A stretch of 64,000 bases of DNA from assembly GCF_015711645.1 (NCBI RefSeq), contig NZ_JABTEX010000001.1, positions 2,356,001 to 2,420,000 of the forward strand, read 5' to 3'. The position numbers and the translations under genes were made by a program. This document shows, in pieces, positions 8,282-16,550 of the stretch (position 1 is its first letter; the number at the start of each line of letters is the position of its first letter). Below the pieces are notes generated by a model. The model was not told where the DNA came from. It saw only the letters and a list, made by a program, of their open reading frames with translations, and made no database searches. The stretch is from Planomonospora sp. ID82291. GTDB taxonomy: Bacteria; Actinomycetota; Actinomycetes; Streptosporangiales; Streptosporangiaceae.

Positions 8282-8545
8282 TCACCAAGGACGGGGAGGG
8301 ATGCGTCCACCGACTATCGTCCATGCGTAGTTGCATCCCCTTCCTTCCGGGCGCCACATAGTGCAGCCAAGGAAGGGGCCGTGTTCGACGCTGAACCGCT
8401 CGATGATCGTTCCGTAACCACAGAGACAGGGCATGCCTGGCGCCGCGTCGTGCCGGGGGCGTGCTGGTTGGAATGAGTAGTTCGCCGAACGAGGCCGCCG
8501 TGATCGAGAGCGGGGGTCGCCGAAGAGGATGCGGAAGAGGCCCAA
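8282..8545 (-). CDS. Small topoisomerase-type zinc-ribbon protein
   Basis: An 87-residue frame from a TTG at 8545 with GGAG at 6-bp spacing. It begins with GLFRILFGDPRSRSRRP, followed by a flexible stretch and a C-terminal module CLCGYGTIIERFSVEHGPFL-GC-x8-GC, the pattern of the C4 zinc finger at the C-terminus of type I topoisomerases (C-x-C, G-x-F-x-G-C, C). No catalytic domain is present. It sits just inside attL on the strand opposite the cargo. It may be a DNA-binding accessory protein or the remnant of a longer gene; function unknown. Confidence 0.5.
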   Translation of the reverse strand: MGLFRILFGDPRSRSRRPRSANYSFQPARPRHDAAPGMPCLCGYGTIIERFSVEHGPFLGCTMWRPEGRGCNYAWTIVGGRIPPRPW

Positions 8546-8901
8546 TGTGATCTCCGGGGAAGTCGCTACGTCCCTTACAGAGATCCTTACTGGGATCGCC
8601 ACGGTATGCAACCGCAGTGCCTCGCGGCCGTTCGGCAACCCGGCGGGCGGATGAGCGGGCCGCACGTATGGCGTTCAGTGGGCCGGTGCTGAGGAACGAA
8701 GCTCCGGACCGTCGATCGCCCCCGACCCTGGGCGGAGATCAGCCGCAGTCAGGCGATCGTGAGGGCGGTACCGGCTTCCTCGCTGGACCTGCCCGGGAGT
8801 GGCGGGGCCTGCCAAATGCCGTAGGCACCCGAAGGGCGAGTTTGGCCGGCCACGGCACGGCGGAGAGATGACCTCTGACAACAAGCCGCGATACTGAACC
8901 G
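8546..8901. other. Non-coding stretch between zinc-ribbon and APH genes
   Basis: I find no convincing gene in these 356 bp. Open frames exist but have arginine- and proline-rich, low-information translations. The divergent promoters for the flanking genes should lie here; I could not place a clear -10/-35 pair. Confidence 0.5.
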
Positions 8902-9900
8902 ATGACGATAGACGCGGCGCTGGTTGCGAGGATGTTCGACCTCGGTGAGGTCTGCTCGTCACCGCTGCTTCTTCCCGGCCACAGCCCCGCGGGTACCTGG
9001 AAGCTGCACACGACAACCGGACGGTGGGTGGTCAAGACTCTGCGGCCGTCTGAGGGCTGGGAGTTCGAGGCCATGCAGCAGGCCGGAGACCTTGAGAGGG
9101 CGGTTCTTTCGGCAGGCGTCTTGACCCCGCGCCCCGTCGAAGCGTGCGGCATCTCCGGGGGCTACTGGCTGGCCATGTCGGAAGAGCCGAAGTACGTCCG
9201 GGTCAGCGAATGGCTGGAAGGCACACAGCCGGAGATCCCGGCAAGCGAGGACCTGGCCGCCTGGCTGGGACGGAGCGTGGCGGCTATGGCGGCGGTGTCC
9301 CTGCCCGTCACCGTCGATGAGGGGCGGGGCTATCCCCTCTATCCTCTCGCCGTCTGGCATGAGTGGCTGGACAAGGCGTACGCAATGGAGATCGTCACCG
9401 CCAAGCAGCGCGCTCAACTCCTGGCGGCCGTGGCGGACGGTACGCAGCTCGTTGAAGCGGGACTTGCCACGGACTCGTCTTTCCTGCTCTGCCACCGGGA
9501 CATCAACCACCGGAACATCCTGCTCACCGCGCGGGGACCGGCGCTCATCGACTTCGACCACTCGGGGCCGGAGGTGCCGTGGTGGGAGCTGGTGCACTTC
9601 GCGTTGCTGCTGGCCTGCCGCAGTCTCGGGGATGACGAGCCTGATCCTCGTTTGGTGAAGACCGCCGTGTCGGCCTTCGTCGAGAACGGCGGTGAGGTGG
9701 GGACGGATGACGAGATCGCTTTCGCGGGCCTGATCCGCGGGATGATGGAGTGGCCGGCGTGCAGACTCATGACGCTTCTCGGCAGTGCTGAGACAGCCTC
9801 GCCGACGTGGGCTGACACCGTCGCCCAGGTGCACGAAGCCGCGGAACTCCTTCCGGTGATGGTGCGCTCTGTCGGACGATGGACCGCGCTCCTTCGCTGA
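8902..9900 (+). CDS. APH-fold kinase (phosphotransferase family)
   Basis: A protein of 332 residues with the choline/aminoglycoside kinase fold. The catalytic loop is FLLCHRDINHRNILL (Asp in HRD, Asn downstream) and the metal-binding Asp lies in ALIDFDHSG; GRWVVKTLRP near residue 40 holds the probable ATP-contacting lysine. The substrate cannot be read from sequence; it may be an antibiotic or a small metabolite. No Shine-Dalgarno sequence is obvious before the ATG. It is AICE cargo, followed by a strong hairpin at 10011-10033, so it is probably monocistronic. Confidence 0.75.
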   Translation: MTIDAALVARMFDLGEVCSSPLLLPGHSPAGTWKLHTTTGRWVVKTLRPSEGWEFEAMQQAGDLERAVLSAGVLTPRPVEACGISGGYWLAMSEEPKYVRVSEWLEGTQPEIPASEDLAAWLGRSVAAMAAVSLPVTVDEGRGYPLYPLAVWHEWLDKAYAMEIVTAKQRAQLLAAVADGTQLVEAGLATDSSFLLCHRDINHRNILLTARGPALIDFDHSGPEVPWWELVHFALLLACRSLGDDEPDPRLVKTAVSAFVENGGEVGTDDEIAFAGLIRGMMEWPACRLMTLLGSAETASPTWADTVAQVHEAAELLPVMVRSVGRWTALLR

Positions 9901-10010
9901 GAGAGTTATGAATGGGGGCATGACTGTCCTGCGCGCCGCGTGCCCGAGTGCGGCCCCGGCCGTGACCGGCCCCCAGGCCGCATGCGCGGCCGGGGTCCGC
10001 GACGAGGGCC

Positions 10011-10033
10011 GCGGCGGCGCGCAGCGCCGCCGC
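10011..10033 (+). terminator. Hairpin terminator after the APH-fold gene
   Basis: A perfect 10-bp stem, GCGGCGGCGC / GCGCCGCCGC, with a 3-nt loop, followed by CTTGATA. It separates the APH-fold gene from the TPR-membrane gene. The rest of 9901-10192 shows no gene; codons in frame with the next gene extend to 9908 but look non-coding. Confidence 0.55.
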
Positions 10034-10192
10034 CTTGATACCCATAAGAACAATTCGGCAGTGGTAGAAGTCGCGCCGTGGAAGTCGTGCGGTGCGTGTG
10101 GCGGTCCGAGGGAACCGGGGCTGTTGCGCGTAGTAGTAGGCCATGCTTTGGTGTATGGGTTGGTTGCCAAGAGAGGGAGTCAGCGTCACACC

Positions 10193-11353
10193 ATGCCGGA
10201 GAGCTCGGTCACTGAAGAGAACGGCCCCCAAGTCGGCAAGCCCAAGACACCTCAGGTGGAAATAGGCGATATCGATCAAATTTTGCTCGATGCGCAGAAG
10301 AATCAGCGGGCATCCCTGATCAAGGATTACCTTGCGAAGAATGTCGGTGATGACTCGTTAGACTGGATCGGGGAGCTTTGCGTTAAGGCCGTGAAGTATG
10401 GCCTGTCGATTCAGGAGATCCGATCGGTAGTTACGGACCTGGCTTGGATAAGTCGTGAAAAGGGTGAGCGGCTTCCTTCGGAAGCGGTTCCCATCCCCGT
10501 CTCGGCGCATCAGCACTATGACCTATACCGATTGGTGCGAGCGTACGCGCTGGGTCAGCGACTGAGGTTTGATTTCAAGTTCGATTCCCTCAGAGATGTG
10601 TCTCAGGGATGGCTGAATGATTTCGACAGCGACGCGCTGATCCTGAGCTTCGTTGCCTTTGCCGCGCTCGGCCTTCGTCAGCCTCATGGGCTCGATCTCT
10701 ATCAGAGGGCACTCGACGCTCCGGATGCCGATCGGCGGAGTCGTCATGTCTGCCTCTCCGGCATGTGGCTGGCCTATCAGGTCGAGGGGCAAGCGGAGAA
10801 GATGCTAGAGCTCTCCGGCCAGATGATGGCGAAGGGGGAGATCGATGAAAACGTCTTCTTCCGCAGGGCCTCGGCGCTCCGGAAGCTCGGGAAGTATGAA
10901 CAGGCGCTAGAAGAGATAGACCACGCAATCCACATGCTTGGAATCGGCAACAATGCTGTGCACCAAGATTATGTGCGTGAACGCGAGTCAATCATAGTCA
11001 GTATGCAGATGCGGCAGTATGCGGAATCTCTGGCTAAGTCGATCGGCAATGAGGTCGTAGAGATCGCAGAAAAAAGGATCGAGGAGGCTTCTCGATCCTT
11101 AACCCATAAAATCGAGACCGCCCAACGAGTGGTTTCGGAATCTCTGCTCAAGATCGTTGAAATCTTGGGCCTCTTTGTGACGCTCTCCGGCTTCCTGGTA
11201 GGCTCGGGAGTGGTTGTGTTCAAGGCGACTACGTTCAGTGAGCGGGCCATAGTAATGACCCTGTTCGTTGTCGGGTCGTTGATCTTCTTTACCCTGCTCC
11301 GGTTGGTGACAGGGTTCCGTAGGAGAGAGCGCCGTGAGCGACGGATCAAATAA
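10193..11353 (+). CDS. TPR/coiled-coil protein with two C-terminal membrane helices
   Basis: A protein of 386 residues from the ATG at 10193, preceded by GAGAGGGAG. I do not recognise the family. The N-terminal two thirds is helical; FFRRASALRKLGKYEQALEE is a clear TPR helix pair. Residues about 275-320 form a coiled coil (EVVEIAEKRIEEASRSLTHK). Two hydrophobic segments follow, near ILGLFVTLSGFLVGSGVVVF and VMTLFVVGSLIFFTLLRLV, with a basic tail. Both soluble parts are predicted cytoplasmic. It overlaps the DHPS-like gene by 20 bp, so the two are probably translated together. Base composition is less GC-biased than the AICE backbone, suggesting separate acquisition. Confidence 0.75.
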   Translation: MPESSVTEENGPQVGKPKTPQVEIGDIDQILLDAQKNQRASLIKDYLAKNVGDDSLDWIGELCVKAVKYGLSIQEIRSVVTDLAWISREKGERLPSEAVPIPVSAHQHYDLYRLVRAYALGQRLRFDFKFDSLRDVSQGWLNDFDSDALILSFVAFAALGLRQPHGLDLYQRALDAPDADRRSRHVCLSGMWLAYQVEGQAEKMLELSGQMMAKGEIDENVFFRRASALRKLGKYEQALEEIDHAIHMLGIGNNAVHQDYVRERESIIVSMQMRQYAESLAKSIGNEVVEIAEKRIEEASRSLTHKIETAQRVVSESLLKIVEILGLFVTLSGFLVGSGVVVFKATTFSERAIVMTLFVVGSLIFFTLLRLVTGFRRRERRERRIK

Positions 11354-12242
11354 GATTTTCTATCCCGAAATCATCTCTCCTGTTCGGAGGATCGGACAGA
11401 GGGAATTCAACTTCGATCGCCAGGTTGCGGTAATGGCGATTATTAATCGGACGCCGAACTCATTCCATGATCAAGGGCGTACGTTTGAGCTTTCAAGTGC
11501 CGTCGAAGCCGCTGAAAAGGCGGTATCCGACGGGGCGGACTGGGTCGATATCGGTGGATTCGCCTTCAGTGCGGCTCAAGCTGAGATAAGCGTTTCCGAA
11601 GAGATTGATAGAGTCGTTCCCGTCATTGAGGGGATCAGAGGTGTCACGGATGCGGTTATCTCCGTGGACACTCATCGGGCCGAAGTTGCTCGGGCGGCCT
11701 TCGCGGCCGGCGCGGATGTCCTCAACGACACGAACGGACTTCGTGATCCTGAGATCGCAGCGGCGGCGGCGGAAGCCGGGGTCAGTGTCATTGTGACTCA
11801 CAGCCTGGGCGGGCCTGGCAAGATGGTCTTCCGCCCCAGCTACAACGATGTCGTCTCCGAGGTCGCCGACTTCCTGCGGCAACGGGTCTTCCATGCACTG
11901 AACGCGGGAATCCCCGCCGATCGAATCATCATCGATCCTGGGCATGATCTGAACAAGAACACGCATCACTCGTTGGAGCTGACGAGACGGCTCACTGAGA
12001 TCACGTCGATCGGCTATCCGACCTTGGTTGCCATTTCAAACAAGGACTTCATCGGGGAGACGCTCGATCTTCCGCGAGACCAACGGCGAGAAGGAACGAT
12101 TGCGGCCAACGTCGTTTGCATCTTGCAGGGTGCTCGGATTCTCCGTGTCCATGACGTTCGCGATACCGTCGCGGCGGTTCGCATGACTGAGGCCATGCTG
12201 GGTTGGCGGGGGCCGATGGCTCCTCGCCACAACCTGGTGTGA
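11334..12242 (+). CDS. Dihydropteroate synthase homologue (FolP2-like)
   Basis: A protein of 302 residues with all main DHPS motifs: MAIINRTPNSFHDQG (canonical N-x-TPDSF with D changed to N), ISVDTHRAEVARAA, VLNDTNGL, IIIDPGHDLNKNTHHSLEL, LVAISNKDFIGETLDL and RVHDV. The GHDLNKN and SNKDFIGE variants resemble the mycobacterial FolP2 branch rather than true FolP1. It may be a sulfonamide-insensitive pterin enzyme or have another role. The GTG start has AGGAGA upstream and lies inside the TPR-membrane gene. It is AICE cargo, lower in GC than the backbone. Confidence 0.82.
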   Translation: MSDGSNKIFYPEIISPVRRIGQREFNFDRQVAVMAIINRTPNSFHDQGRTFELSSAVEAAEKAVSDGADWVDIGGFAFSAAQAEISVSEEIDRVVPVIEGIRGVTDAVISVDTHRAEVARAAFAAGADVLNDTNGLRDPEIAAAAAEAGVSVIVTHSLGGPGKMVFRPSYNDVVSEVADFLRQRVFHALNAGIPADRIIIDPGHDLNKNTHHSLELTRRLTEITSIGYPTLVAISNKDFIGETLDLPRDQRREGTIAANVVCILQGARILRVHDVRDTVAAVRMTEAMLGWRGPMAPRHNLV

Positions 12243-12598
12243 ACATTGCGACTCAGGTCGTTGAAGCAGGGGTCAACGTCGATTCCGACCAGCTATTCAG
12301 GCTTTCGGCAATGAAGACGTGGCGTTGTCCTGCATGACCAGGGGAAGATGCCGCCTGGATTTCACTCCTTCCCCGTCCCCGCGGTCTCCTCGCTTCTCTC
12401 GCTCGGTCTCGACTCCGTCTTGGGTGGGGTGGGCGGTGTGCGTCGGGGTGAACGGACACGCGCTGACGGAGTCGGGCCTTGCTCGGATTGCGAGATCGAG
12501 CACCGCGGGGGCGGGGAAGAAGGTGATCAGGAGTCGTGACGAACTCCTGATGAGGCGTGGCGGCGCCGTCCCTCCATGGCCCACGCCGCCACGCCCGT
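12243..12598. other. Convergent intergenic region
   Basis: A 356-bp stretch without a credible gene, between the ends of the DHPS-like gene (+) and the GntR operon (-). A perfect 12-bp inverted repeat at its right end is listed separately. Confidence 0.6.
12554..12595 (-). terminator. Inverted repeat ending the GntR operon
   Basis: Perfect arms GGCGTGGCGGCG (12554-12565) and CGCCGCCACGCC (12584-12595) with an 18-nt loop, 4 bp beyond the stop of the small gene that ends at 12599. No T-run, as is usual in high-GC actinomycetes. Confidence 0.5.
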
Positions 12599-12886
12599 CT
12601 ATCGGGCTCGTCCGGACAATAGGTCCGCCCAGATCGCCCGCGCTTCGTTGAGCGACCACCTCGGGGACTCGTGGATCTGGTGGCCGCCATCGGATTGGAT
12701 GGTCTTCCGGATGAACGCCTGTCCACCGCCCTCGCAGAGCTCGTAGACGGTGGCGAGACATTTGCATGTCCAGCTCACCGGGCGCACTCGTTCAAGCGTC
12801 CGGTACGGCTCTCGCCAGTCCAGCCGCGTGTGATTCCGCTGCGCCGTGGCTACGTGAGGGCTCAGGCACTCATCAAGAGCGATCAC
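12599..12886 (-). CDS. Small hypothetical protein of the AICE
   Basis: A protein of 95 residues with VSWTCKCLATVYELCEGGGQ AFIRKT in its middle (a Cys-x-Cys pair and a further Cys) and SPRWSLNEARAIWADLLSGRAR at the end. I recognise the style of a conserved small protein of actinomycete mobile elements but know no function. It overlaps the upstream gene by 14 bp, making it the third gene of the gntR operon. A metal-binding role for the cysteines is possible. Confidence 0.6.
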   Translation of the reverse strand: MIALDECLSPHVATAQRNHTRLDWREPYRTLERVRPVSWTCKCLATVYELCEGGGQAFIRKTIQSDGGHQIHESPRWSLNEARAIWADLLSGRAR

Positions 12887-13283
12887 GCGCCGTGCTCCTG
12901 ACGAGCTCGAACAAGGCGTGTTCGTCTTCCGGGTTCTTCGCGTACCGCTCCCGGCGGAGTGCTCCGTACCGGCTCGCGATGCGCTGTGCCGCGGTCAGGG
13001 GGTCCTTCGCATCGTGGTAGGCGTAGCTCCGCCGATTCGTCCTCGGGCAGTGCCGGCCGGACCACCACAGGTAGTAATCGCCGTTCGTCCACACCACGAG
13101 GTCAGCCCAGAGGGAGACCAGGGCCAGACCGTAGCCGTCGTGAACGTCGCCGATGATGCCGAGAGACCTCAGCTCGTACACGAGGGCGTCGGTGGCGAGA
13201 AGGGCCGGCGACTTCGGGGAGATGCGAGGCGGGCGCGCGTGGAACTGGGGGAGAACGAGCTCCGGGGGCGATTGGATGGTCAT
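12873..13283 (-). CDS. Hypothetical protein in gntR operon
   Basis: A protein of 136 residues from the ATG at 13283, which overlaps the gntR stop as ATGA, a sign of translational coupling. The sequence has ALLATDALVYELRSLGIIGD, GYGLALVSLWADLVVWTNGD and YYLWWSGRHCPRTNRRSYAY, then a basic helical tail. I do not recognise a domain. Its place downstream of the repressor suggests control of element maintenance or copy number, by inference only. Confidence 0.65.
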   Translation of the reverse strand: MTIQSPPELVLPQFHARPPRISPKSPALLATDALVYELRSLGIIGDVHDGYGLALVSLWADLVVWTNGDYYLWWSGRHCPRTNRRSYAYHDAKDPLTAAQRIASRYGALRRERYAKNPEDEHALFELVRSTARDRS

Positions 13284-14026
13284 TTCACAGGCACCACCTG
13301 TGTGTTGTCGATCACGAACCGGTCGCACCTGAGGATGATGATCGCGGTCTCGACGGGTACCCGGCTGTAGTGCGTCCGCTCGATCTCGAACACGGGGACG
13401 CCGACAGGAACCCTCATTTCGTGGACCTCGTCCGGGGTGGGCATGCGGGAGCGGATGCGCTCGCGTACCTCGTCCACGGGAAGGCCGATGGAGTCGAACC
13501 GAGCGATGACGTCGGGCTCATCCACGAGACCGGAAGACGGCTTCTCGATCGGCGTTCCCCTGGTCAGTGAGAGCGGTTCCCACTGGGTGCTGACCTGGAC
13601 GGTCTCCCCGTCGACGCGCCAGCGGTAGACCACTTCACTGACCATGTCGCCGTGGGGGATGTGCAGGCGGTCGGCCACCTCCGGAGACGCCTGGACCTGG
13701 CGGAACTCGGCGCTCACGTCGGCCTGCCACCCTCCGTCCTTCTCCTCCAGGCGGTTGGGCTTCTGGTCTCGGCTGTAGCGGGTGCCGGTGTAGCGAACGA
13801 GCTCGGCCCCTCCCCGGACGAAGCTGCCGCGCCCCTGCTGACTGACAACCAGTCCTTCAGCACGAAGTTGGGCGACGGCCTGCCTTGCCACGGGCTGGGA
13901 GACCCCGAACTCCTCGCGGATCTCACGCTCGGTCGGGACCTGGTCCCCCGGCGCGAGCTCCCCGCTCTTGATGCGTCGCCGTAGATGATCAGCGATCACG
14001 GCGTACTGCGGCGGTGTGATAGCCAT
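13280..14026 (-). CDS. GntR/HutC-family regulator (KorSA-like)
   Basis: About 248 residues: an N-terminal winged helix (PQYAVIADHLRRRIKSGEL, VPTEREIREEFGVSQPVARQ) and a C-terminal UTRA ligand domain of the HutC subfamily. AICE regulators of this type (KorSA in pSAM2) repress their own gene and the pra gene, keeping the element integrated. The ATG at 14026 is preferred over the adjacent GTG at 14029 because AGGAGG lies 9 bp before it. The divergent 14117 gene shares its promoter region, which holds a long palindrome. Confidence 0.85.
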   Translation of the reverse strand: MAITPPQYAVIADHLRRRIKSGELAPGDQVPTEREIREEFGVSQPVARQAVAQLRAEGLVVSQQGRGSFVRGGAELVRYTGTRYSRDQKPNRLEEKDGGWQADVSAEFRQVQASPEVADRLHIPHGDMVSEVVYRWRVDGETVQVSTQWEPLSLTRGTPIEKPSSGLVDEPDVIARFDSIGLPVDEVRERIRSRMPTPDEVHEMRVPVGVPVFEIERTHYSRVPVETAIIILRCDRFVIDNTQVVPVK

Positions 14027-14061
14027 CACACTTCACCTCCTTGTTGTTTAGATTAGCCGTA

Positions 14062-14093
14062 GTGTACTCATTAGGTTATTGTAATAAGTACAC
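14062..14093. promoter_or_regulatory. Operator palindrome for the GntR regulator
   Basis: Twelve-base arms GTGTACTCATTA and TAATAAGTACAC pair at 11 of 12 positions around an 8-bp spacer. The site lies between the divergent gntR and Pra-like genes in an AT-rich patch, the expected position for auto-repression and control of excision and replication. Confidence 0.65.
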
Positions 14094-14116
14094 GAACCCA
14101 GCATCACGGAGGACAG

Positions 14117-14542
14117 ATGGCTCTGCAAGGTCCGATCCCGGTCAACTTCGACCAGGTCTTCCCGCACGGCTGCTACCTCGTCGGGGAGGTGGAGCAGGTC
14201 AAGGACTTCACCGCCTCGACCAACGGCCGGACCGTCTACGCCAAGGACAAGACGACCGGCGAACTCGTCTGGCAGGTCGCGGTGATGGACGCCGACCCGG
14301 CCGTGAAGATCAGCCAGAAGACGGTTGCGGTCAAGATCCTCGCCCCGGTCCAGCCGGTTCCGCCGTCCCCGGTGCCCGGTCTACCGATCATCCCCGTCGA
14401 GTTCGACGGCATGACCGTCACGCCGTACGTCGCTCAGACCACGGGGCGGCTGGCCTACTCGATCCGGGCCACGGGCATGCGGGCTCCCCGCGCTGCTGCG
14501 GCCCCGGCGAAGGCTCCGGCCGGCAAGGACGTGGCGGCATGA
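14117..14542 (+). CDS. Pra-like replication/integration/excision activator
   Basis: A protein of 141 residues beginning MALQGPIPVNFDQVFPHGCY and containing VMDADPAVK, KTVAVKILAPVQPVPP, IIPVEFDGMTVTPYV and AYSIRATGMRAP. This is a conserved family of actinomycete AICEs, commonly annotated as activator of plasmid replication, integration and excision (Pra in pSAM2). That assignment is from memory of the family and less certain than the conservation. A good ribosome site (GGAGGAC) precedes the ATG. It overlaps the next gene by ATGA. Confidence 0.65.
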   Translation: MALQGPIPVNFDQVFPHGCYLVGEVEQVKDFTASTNGRTVYAKDKTTGELVWQVAVMDADPAVKISQKTVAVKILAPVQPVPPSPVPGLPIIPVEFDGMTVTPYVAQTTGRLAYSIRATGMRAPRAAAAPAKAPAGKDVAA

Positions 14543-14847
14543 AGAAGCGCAAGCCGTACACCTACGTCACTGCATCGATCGACGAGGAGGGAACCCGGTT
14601 CAGCATCGCCTTCCACACGCCTGACCTGTCGGTCGCAGCGATGGGAGCCGAGAGCGGTCGGCCCTTCCTGAACATCTCCAGCGCTGAGGCGGCCGTGGTG
14701 ATCACGGTTCCGGGCTGTGAGGAGGTCACCGAGCAGGACGTGACCCTGGCGCGCGAGATCGTCAACGCGGCCACGCGCTACCTGGCCGACTGCGAGCGCC
14801 TGCACGCCGAACAGTTCGCCGTCTCCGCCGACGAGAACGCGGCCTGA
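14539..14847 (+). CDS. Small AICE protein, unknown function
   Basis: A protein of 102 residues whose ATG overlaps the Pra-like stop codon (ATGA). The N-terminus KKRKPYTYVTASIDEEGTRF is followed by a beta-rich centre and a helical end, EIVNAATRYLADCERLHAEQ. I do not recognise a domain. It is followed by a perfect hairpin at 14857-14888. Confidence 0.65.
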   Translation: MKKRKPYTYVTASIDEEGTRFSIAFHTPDLSVAAMGAESGRPFLNISSAEAAVVITVPGCEEVTEQDVTLAREIVNAATRYLADCERLHAEQFAVSADENAA

Positions 14848-14856
14848 CATGCAAGC

Positions 14857-14888
14857 GGGGCCGCTGGAACTGGCATTCCGGCGGCCCC
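14857..14888 (+). terminator. Hairpin between the Pra operon and the transfer gene
   Basis: Arms GGGGCCGC (14857-14864) and GCGGCCCC (14881-14888) around a 16-nt loop that can extend the stem. It probably ends or attenuates transcription before the FtsK-like gene. Confidence 0.45.
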
Positions 14889-14934
14889 TCGGTTCTCCCC
14901 AGACACCAAATCAAGGAAGAGGACTCAAGCTTAG

Positions 14935-16356
14935 ATGCTCCGAAGACTGCCCGGTGAAGAGGCCCGCGGCCTCGTCTCAACGACTCCTGACACGGCGGTG
15001 GTGTTCCGTCCGGCCGTCGTCCGCACTCCCGCGATCGTCACCATCGTCATCTTCCTCTGGCGGGTGCTCGCCGGCCTGGTCCGCCTGGTCTGGCGTCACC
15101 CGATCGCGGTCTCTGCCGTCGCCGTACCCGCCGCGGTGGCGTGGCTGTACGGCTGGCGCCTCGGCCTGGTCGTGCTCTGGGCTCCCTTCGCGGTCCTGGC
15201 GGTCTGGGCGCTGGTTCACCGGGACTCGTTCAAGAGCTGGGTCGGCTGGCGGCTCGTCGCCTTCTGGCGGCTGCTGTGGGTCTACCGGAGGCACTGGCAA
15301 CCGGTGATGGTGGTCTCCGGCCTGAGCCGTTCCCACAAGGGCCGTGACTACATGCCGGGCCTCGTGCGGGTCCGCTGCACCTCGTGGGCCGATCTCGTCA
15401 CGGTCAAGATGCTGCACGGTCAGGCGGTCAAGGACTGGGCCGACCGGATCGAACACCTCGCGCACGGCTTCGGCGCGACCTCCTGCCGGGTCACCGTGCA
15501 ACGGTCGGGCCGTCTGGTGCTGACCTTCCCCCGGCATGACCCGCTGGCCGAACCGCTGCCCGCCGTCCCGCTACCTGACGTGGCCTCGGTCGGACCGGTT
15601 GAGATCGGGCGGTGCGAGGACGGCACGCCGTACCGGCTCAACGTCCACGGCACTCACGTTCTCATCGCCGGTGCGACCGGGTCGGGTAAGGGCTCCTTCC
15701 TGTGGTCGGCGGTCCGCGGTCTCATTCCGGCCATGTGGACGGGCCTGGCTGAGGTCTGGGCGCTGGACCCCAAACGGATGGAACTGTCCTTCGGCCGTGA
15801 GCTGTTCGGGAAGCGCTACGCCGCCGATCCGGCCGCTTGCGCCGATCTCCTCGATGAGGCCGTGAGGATCATGCAGGAGCGGGCCGACCGGTTCGCCGGA
15901 GTCCGGCGCAACCACATCCCCACCGTGGAAGACCCGTTCATCCTCGTCATCGTTGACGAGGTCGCGTTCCTGACCGCCTACCAGTCCGACCGGACCTTGA
16001 AACAGCGCATCTCCGCGGCCCTGGCCACCCTGACCACGCAGGGGCGGGCGGTCGGCATCGGTGTCATGGCGGCTCTCCAGGACCCGCGTAAGGACGTGCT
16101 CACGATCCGGAACCTGTTCCCCGACAAGATCGCGCTTCGGCTGGACGAGTCCGAACAGGTGGACATGGTCCTCGGCGACGGCGCTCGGGACCGCGGCGCG
16201 CTGGCCGATCACATCTCGTCCATCCCCGAGCGGGGCGCGGGTGTCGGCTACGTGCGGCGGGAGACCTCGCCCGACCCGATCCGGGTCCGCGCGGCCTACG
16301 TCTCCGACACCGACATCCGCGACATGGTCGCCCTGTTCACAGAGGACGCAGCCTGA
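14935..16356 (+). CDS. FtsK/SpoIIIE-like transfer ATPase (TraB-type)
   Basis: A protein of 473 residues. Two hydrophobic segments lie near residues 32-52 and 58-92. The ATPase domain has Walker A GATGSGKG at 246-253 and Walker B FILVIVDEVAF at 335-345, then TLTTQGRAVGIGVMAALQDP and RNLFPDKIALRLDE, typical of FtsK/SpoIIIE motors. In AICEs a single such protein moves double-stranded DNA between mycelial cells. The downstream small gene overlaps by one base (TGATG). It is the only evident transfer gene in the element; no Spd spread genes are recognised. Confidence 0.85.
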   Translation: MLRRLPGEEARGLVSTTPDTAVVFRPAVVRTPAIVTIVIFLWRVLAGLVRLVWRHPIAVSAVAVPAAVAWLYGWRLGLVVLWAPFAVLAVWALVHRDSFKSWVGWRLVAFWRLLWVYRRHWQPVMVVSGLSRSHKGRDYMPGLVRVRCTSWADLVTVKMLHGQAVKDWADRIEHLAHGFGATSCRVTVQRSGRLVLTFPRHDPLAEPLPAVPLPDVASVGPVEIGRCEDGTPYRLNVHGTHVLIAGATGSGKGSFLWSAVRGLIPAMWTGLAEVWALDPKRMELSFGRELFGKRYAADPAACADLLDEAVRIMQERADRFAGVRRNHIPTVEDPFILVIVDEVAFLTAYQSDRTLKQRISAALATLTTQGRAVGIGVMAALQDPRKDVLTIRNLFPDKIALRLDESEQVDMVLGDGARDRGALADHISSIPERGAGVGYVRRETSPDPIRVRAAYVSDTDIRDMVALFTEDAA

Positions 16357-16550
16357 TGAAGATCACCATTCACGGCACTCAGGCCGACATCGACGCCCTG
16401 CCCTTCCGCCGGCTGCGGGCCTCCGACGGCTCCGACCTCGGTGAGGTCGTCTTGGTCATCGATCTGAACTCCGCCCAGCTTCGCAAAGACCCCTACAGCG
16501 ATGCCTACCGGCTCTGCGTCGATCTGGTGGACCCTCAGGAGGTCATGTGA
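16356..16550 (+). CDS. Small protein between transfer ATPase and rep
   Basis: A protein of 64 residues, beginning MKITIHGTQADIDALPFRRL. The start overlaps the ATPase stop as TGATG, and its own stop overlaps the rep start as GTGA, so all three genes are translationally coupled. Small proteins of this position and length are common in actinomycete AICEs; the function is unknown. Confidence 0.65.
   Translation: MKITIHGTQADIDALPFRRLRASDGSDLGEVVLVIDLNSAQLRKDPYSDAYRLCVDLVDPQEVM

Noticed and set aside
8029-8361. Open frame on + strand containing GRLGLEPRTYGLK
   Set aside because: The recognisable part is the antisense translation of the tRNA-Lys core; it is an attachment-site artefact, not a protein gene.
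8617-8871. 84-codon frame on + strand before the APH-fold gene
   Set aside because: Composition is Arg/Gly/Pro-rich, there is no ribosome site and no recognisable motif.
12253-12767. Two overlapping frames of about 155 codons on the minus strand
   Set aside because: They run through the terminator hairpin and over the small 12599-12886 gene in other frames; the translations look random.
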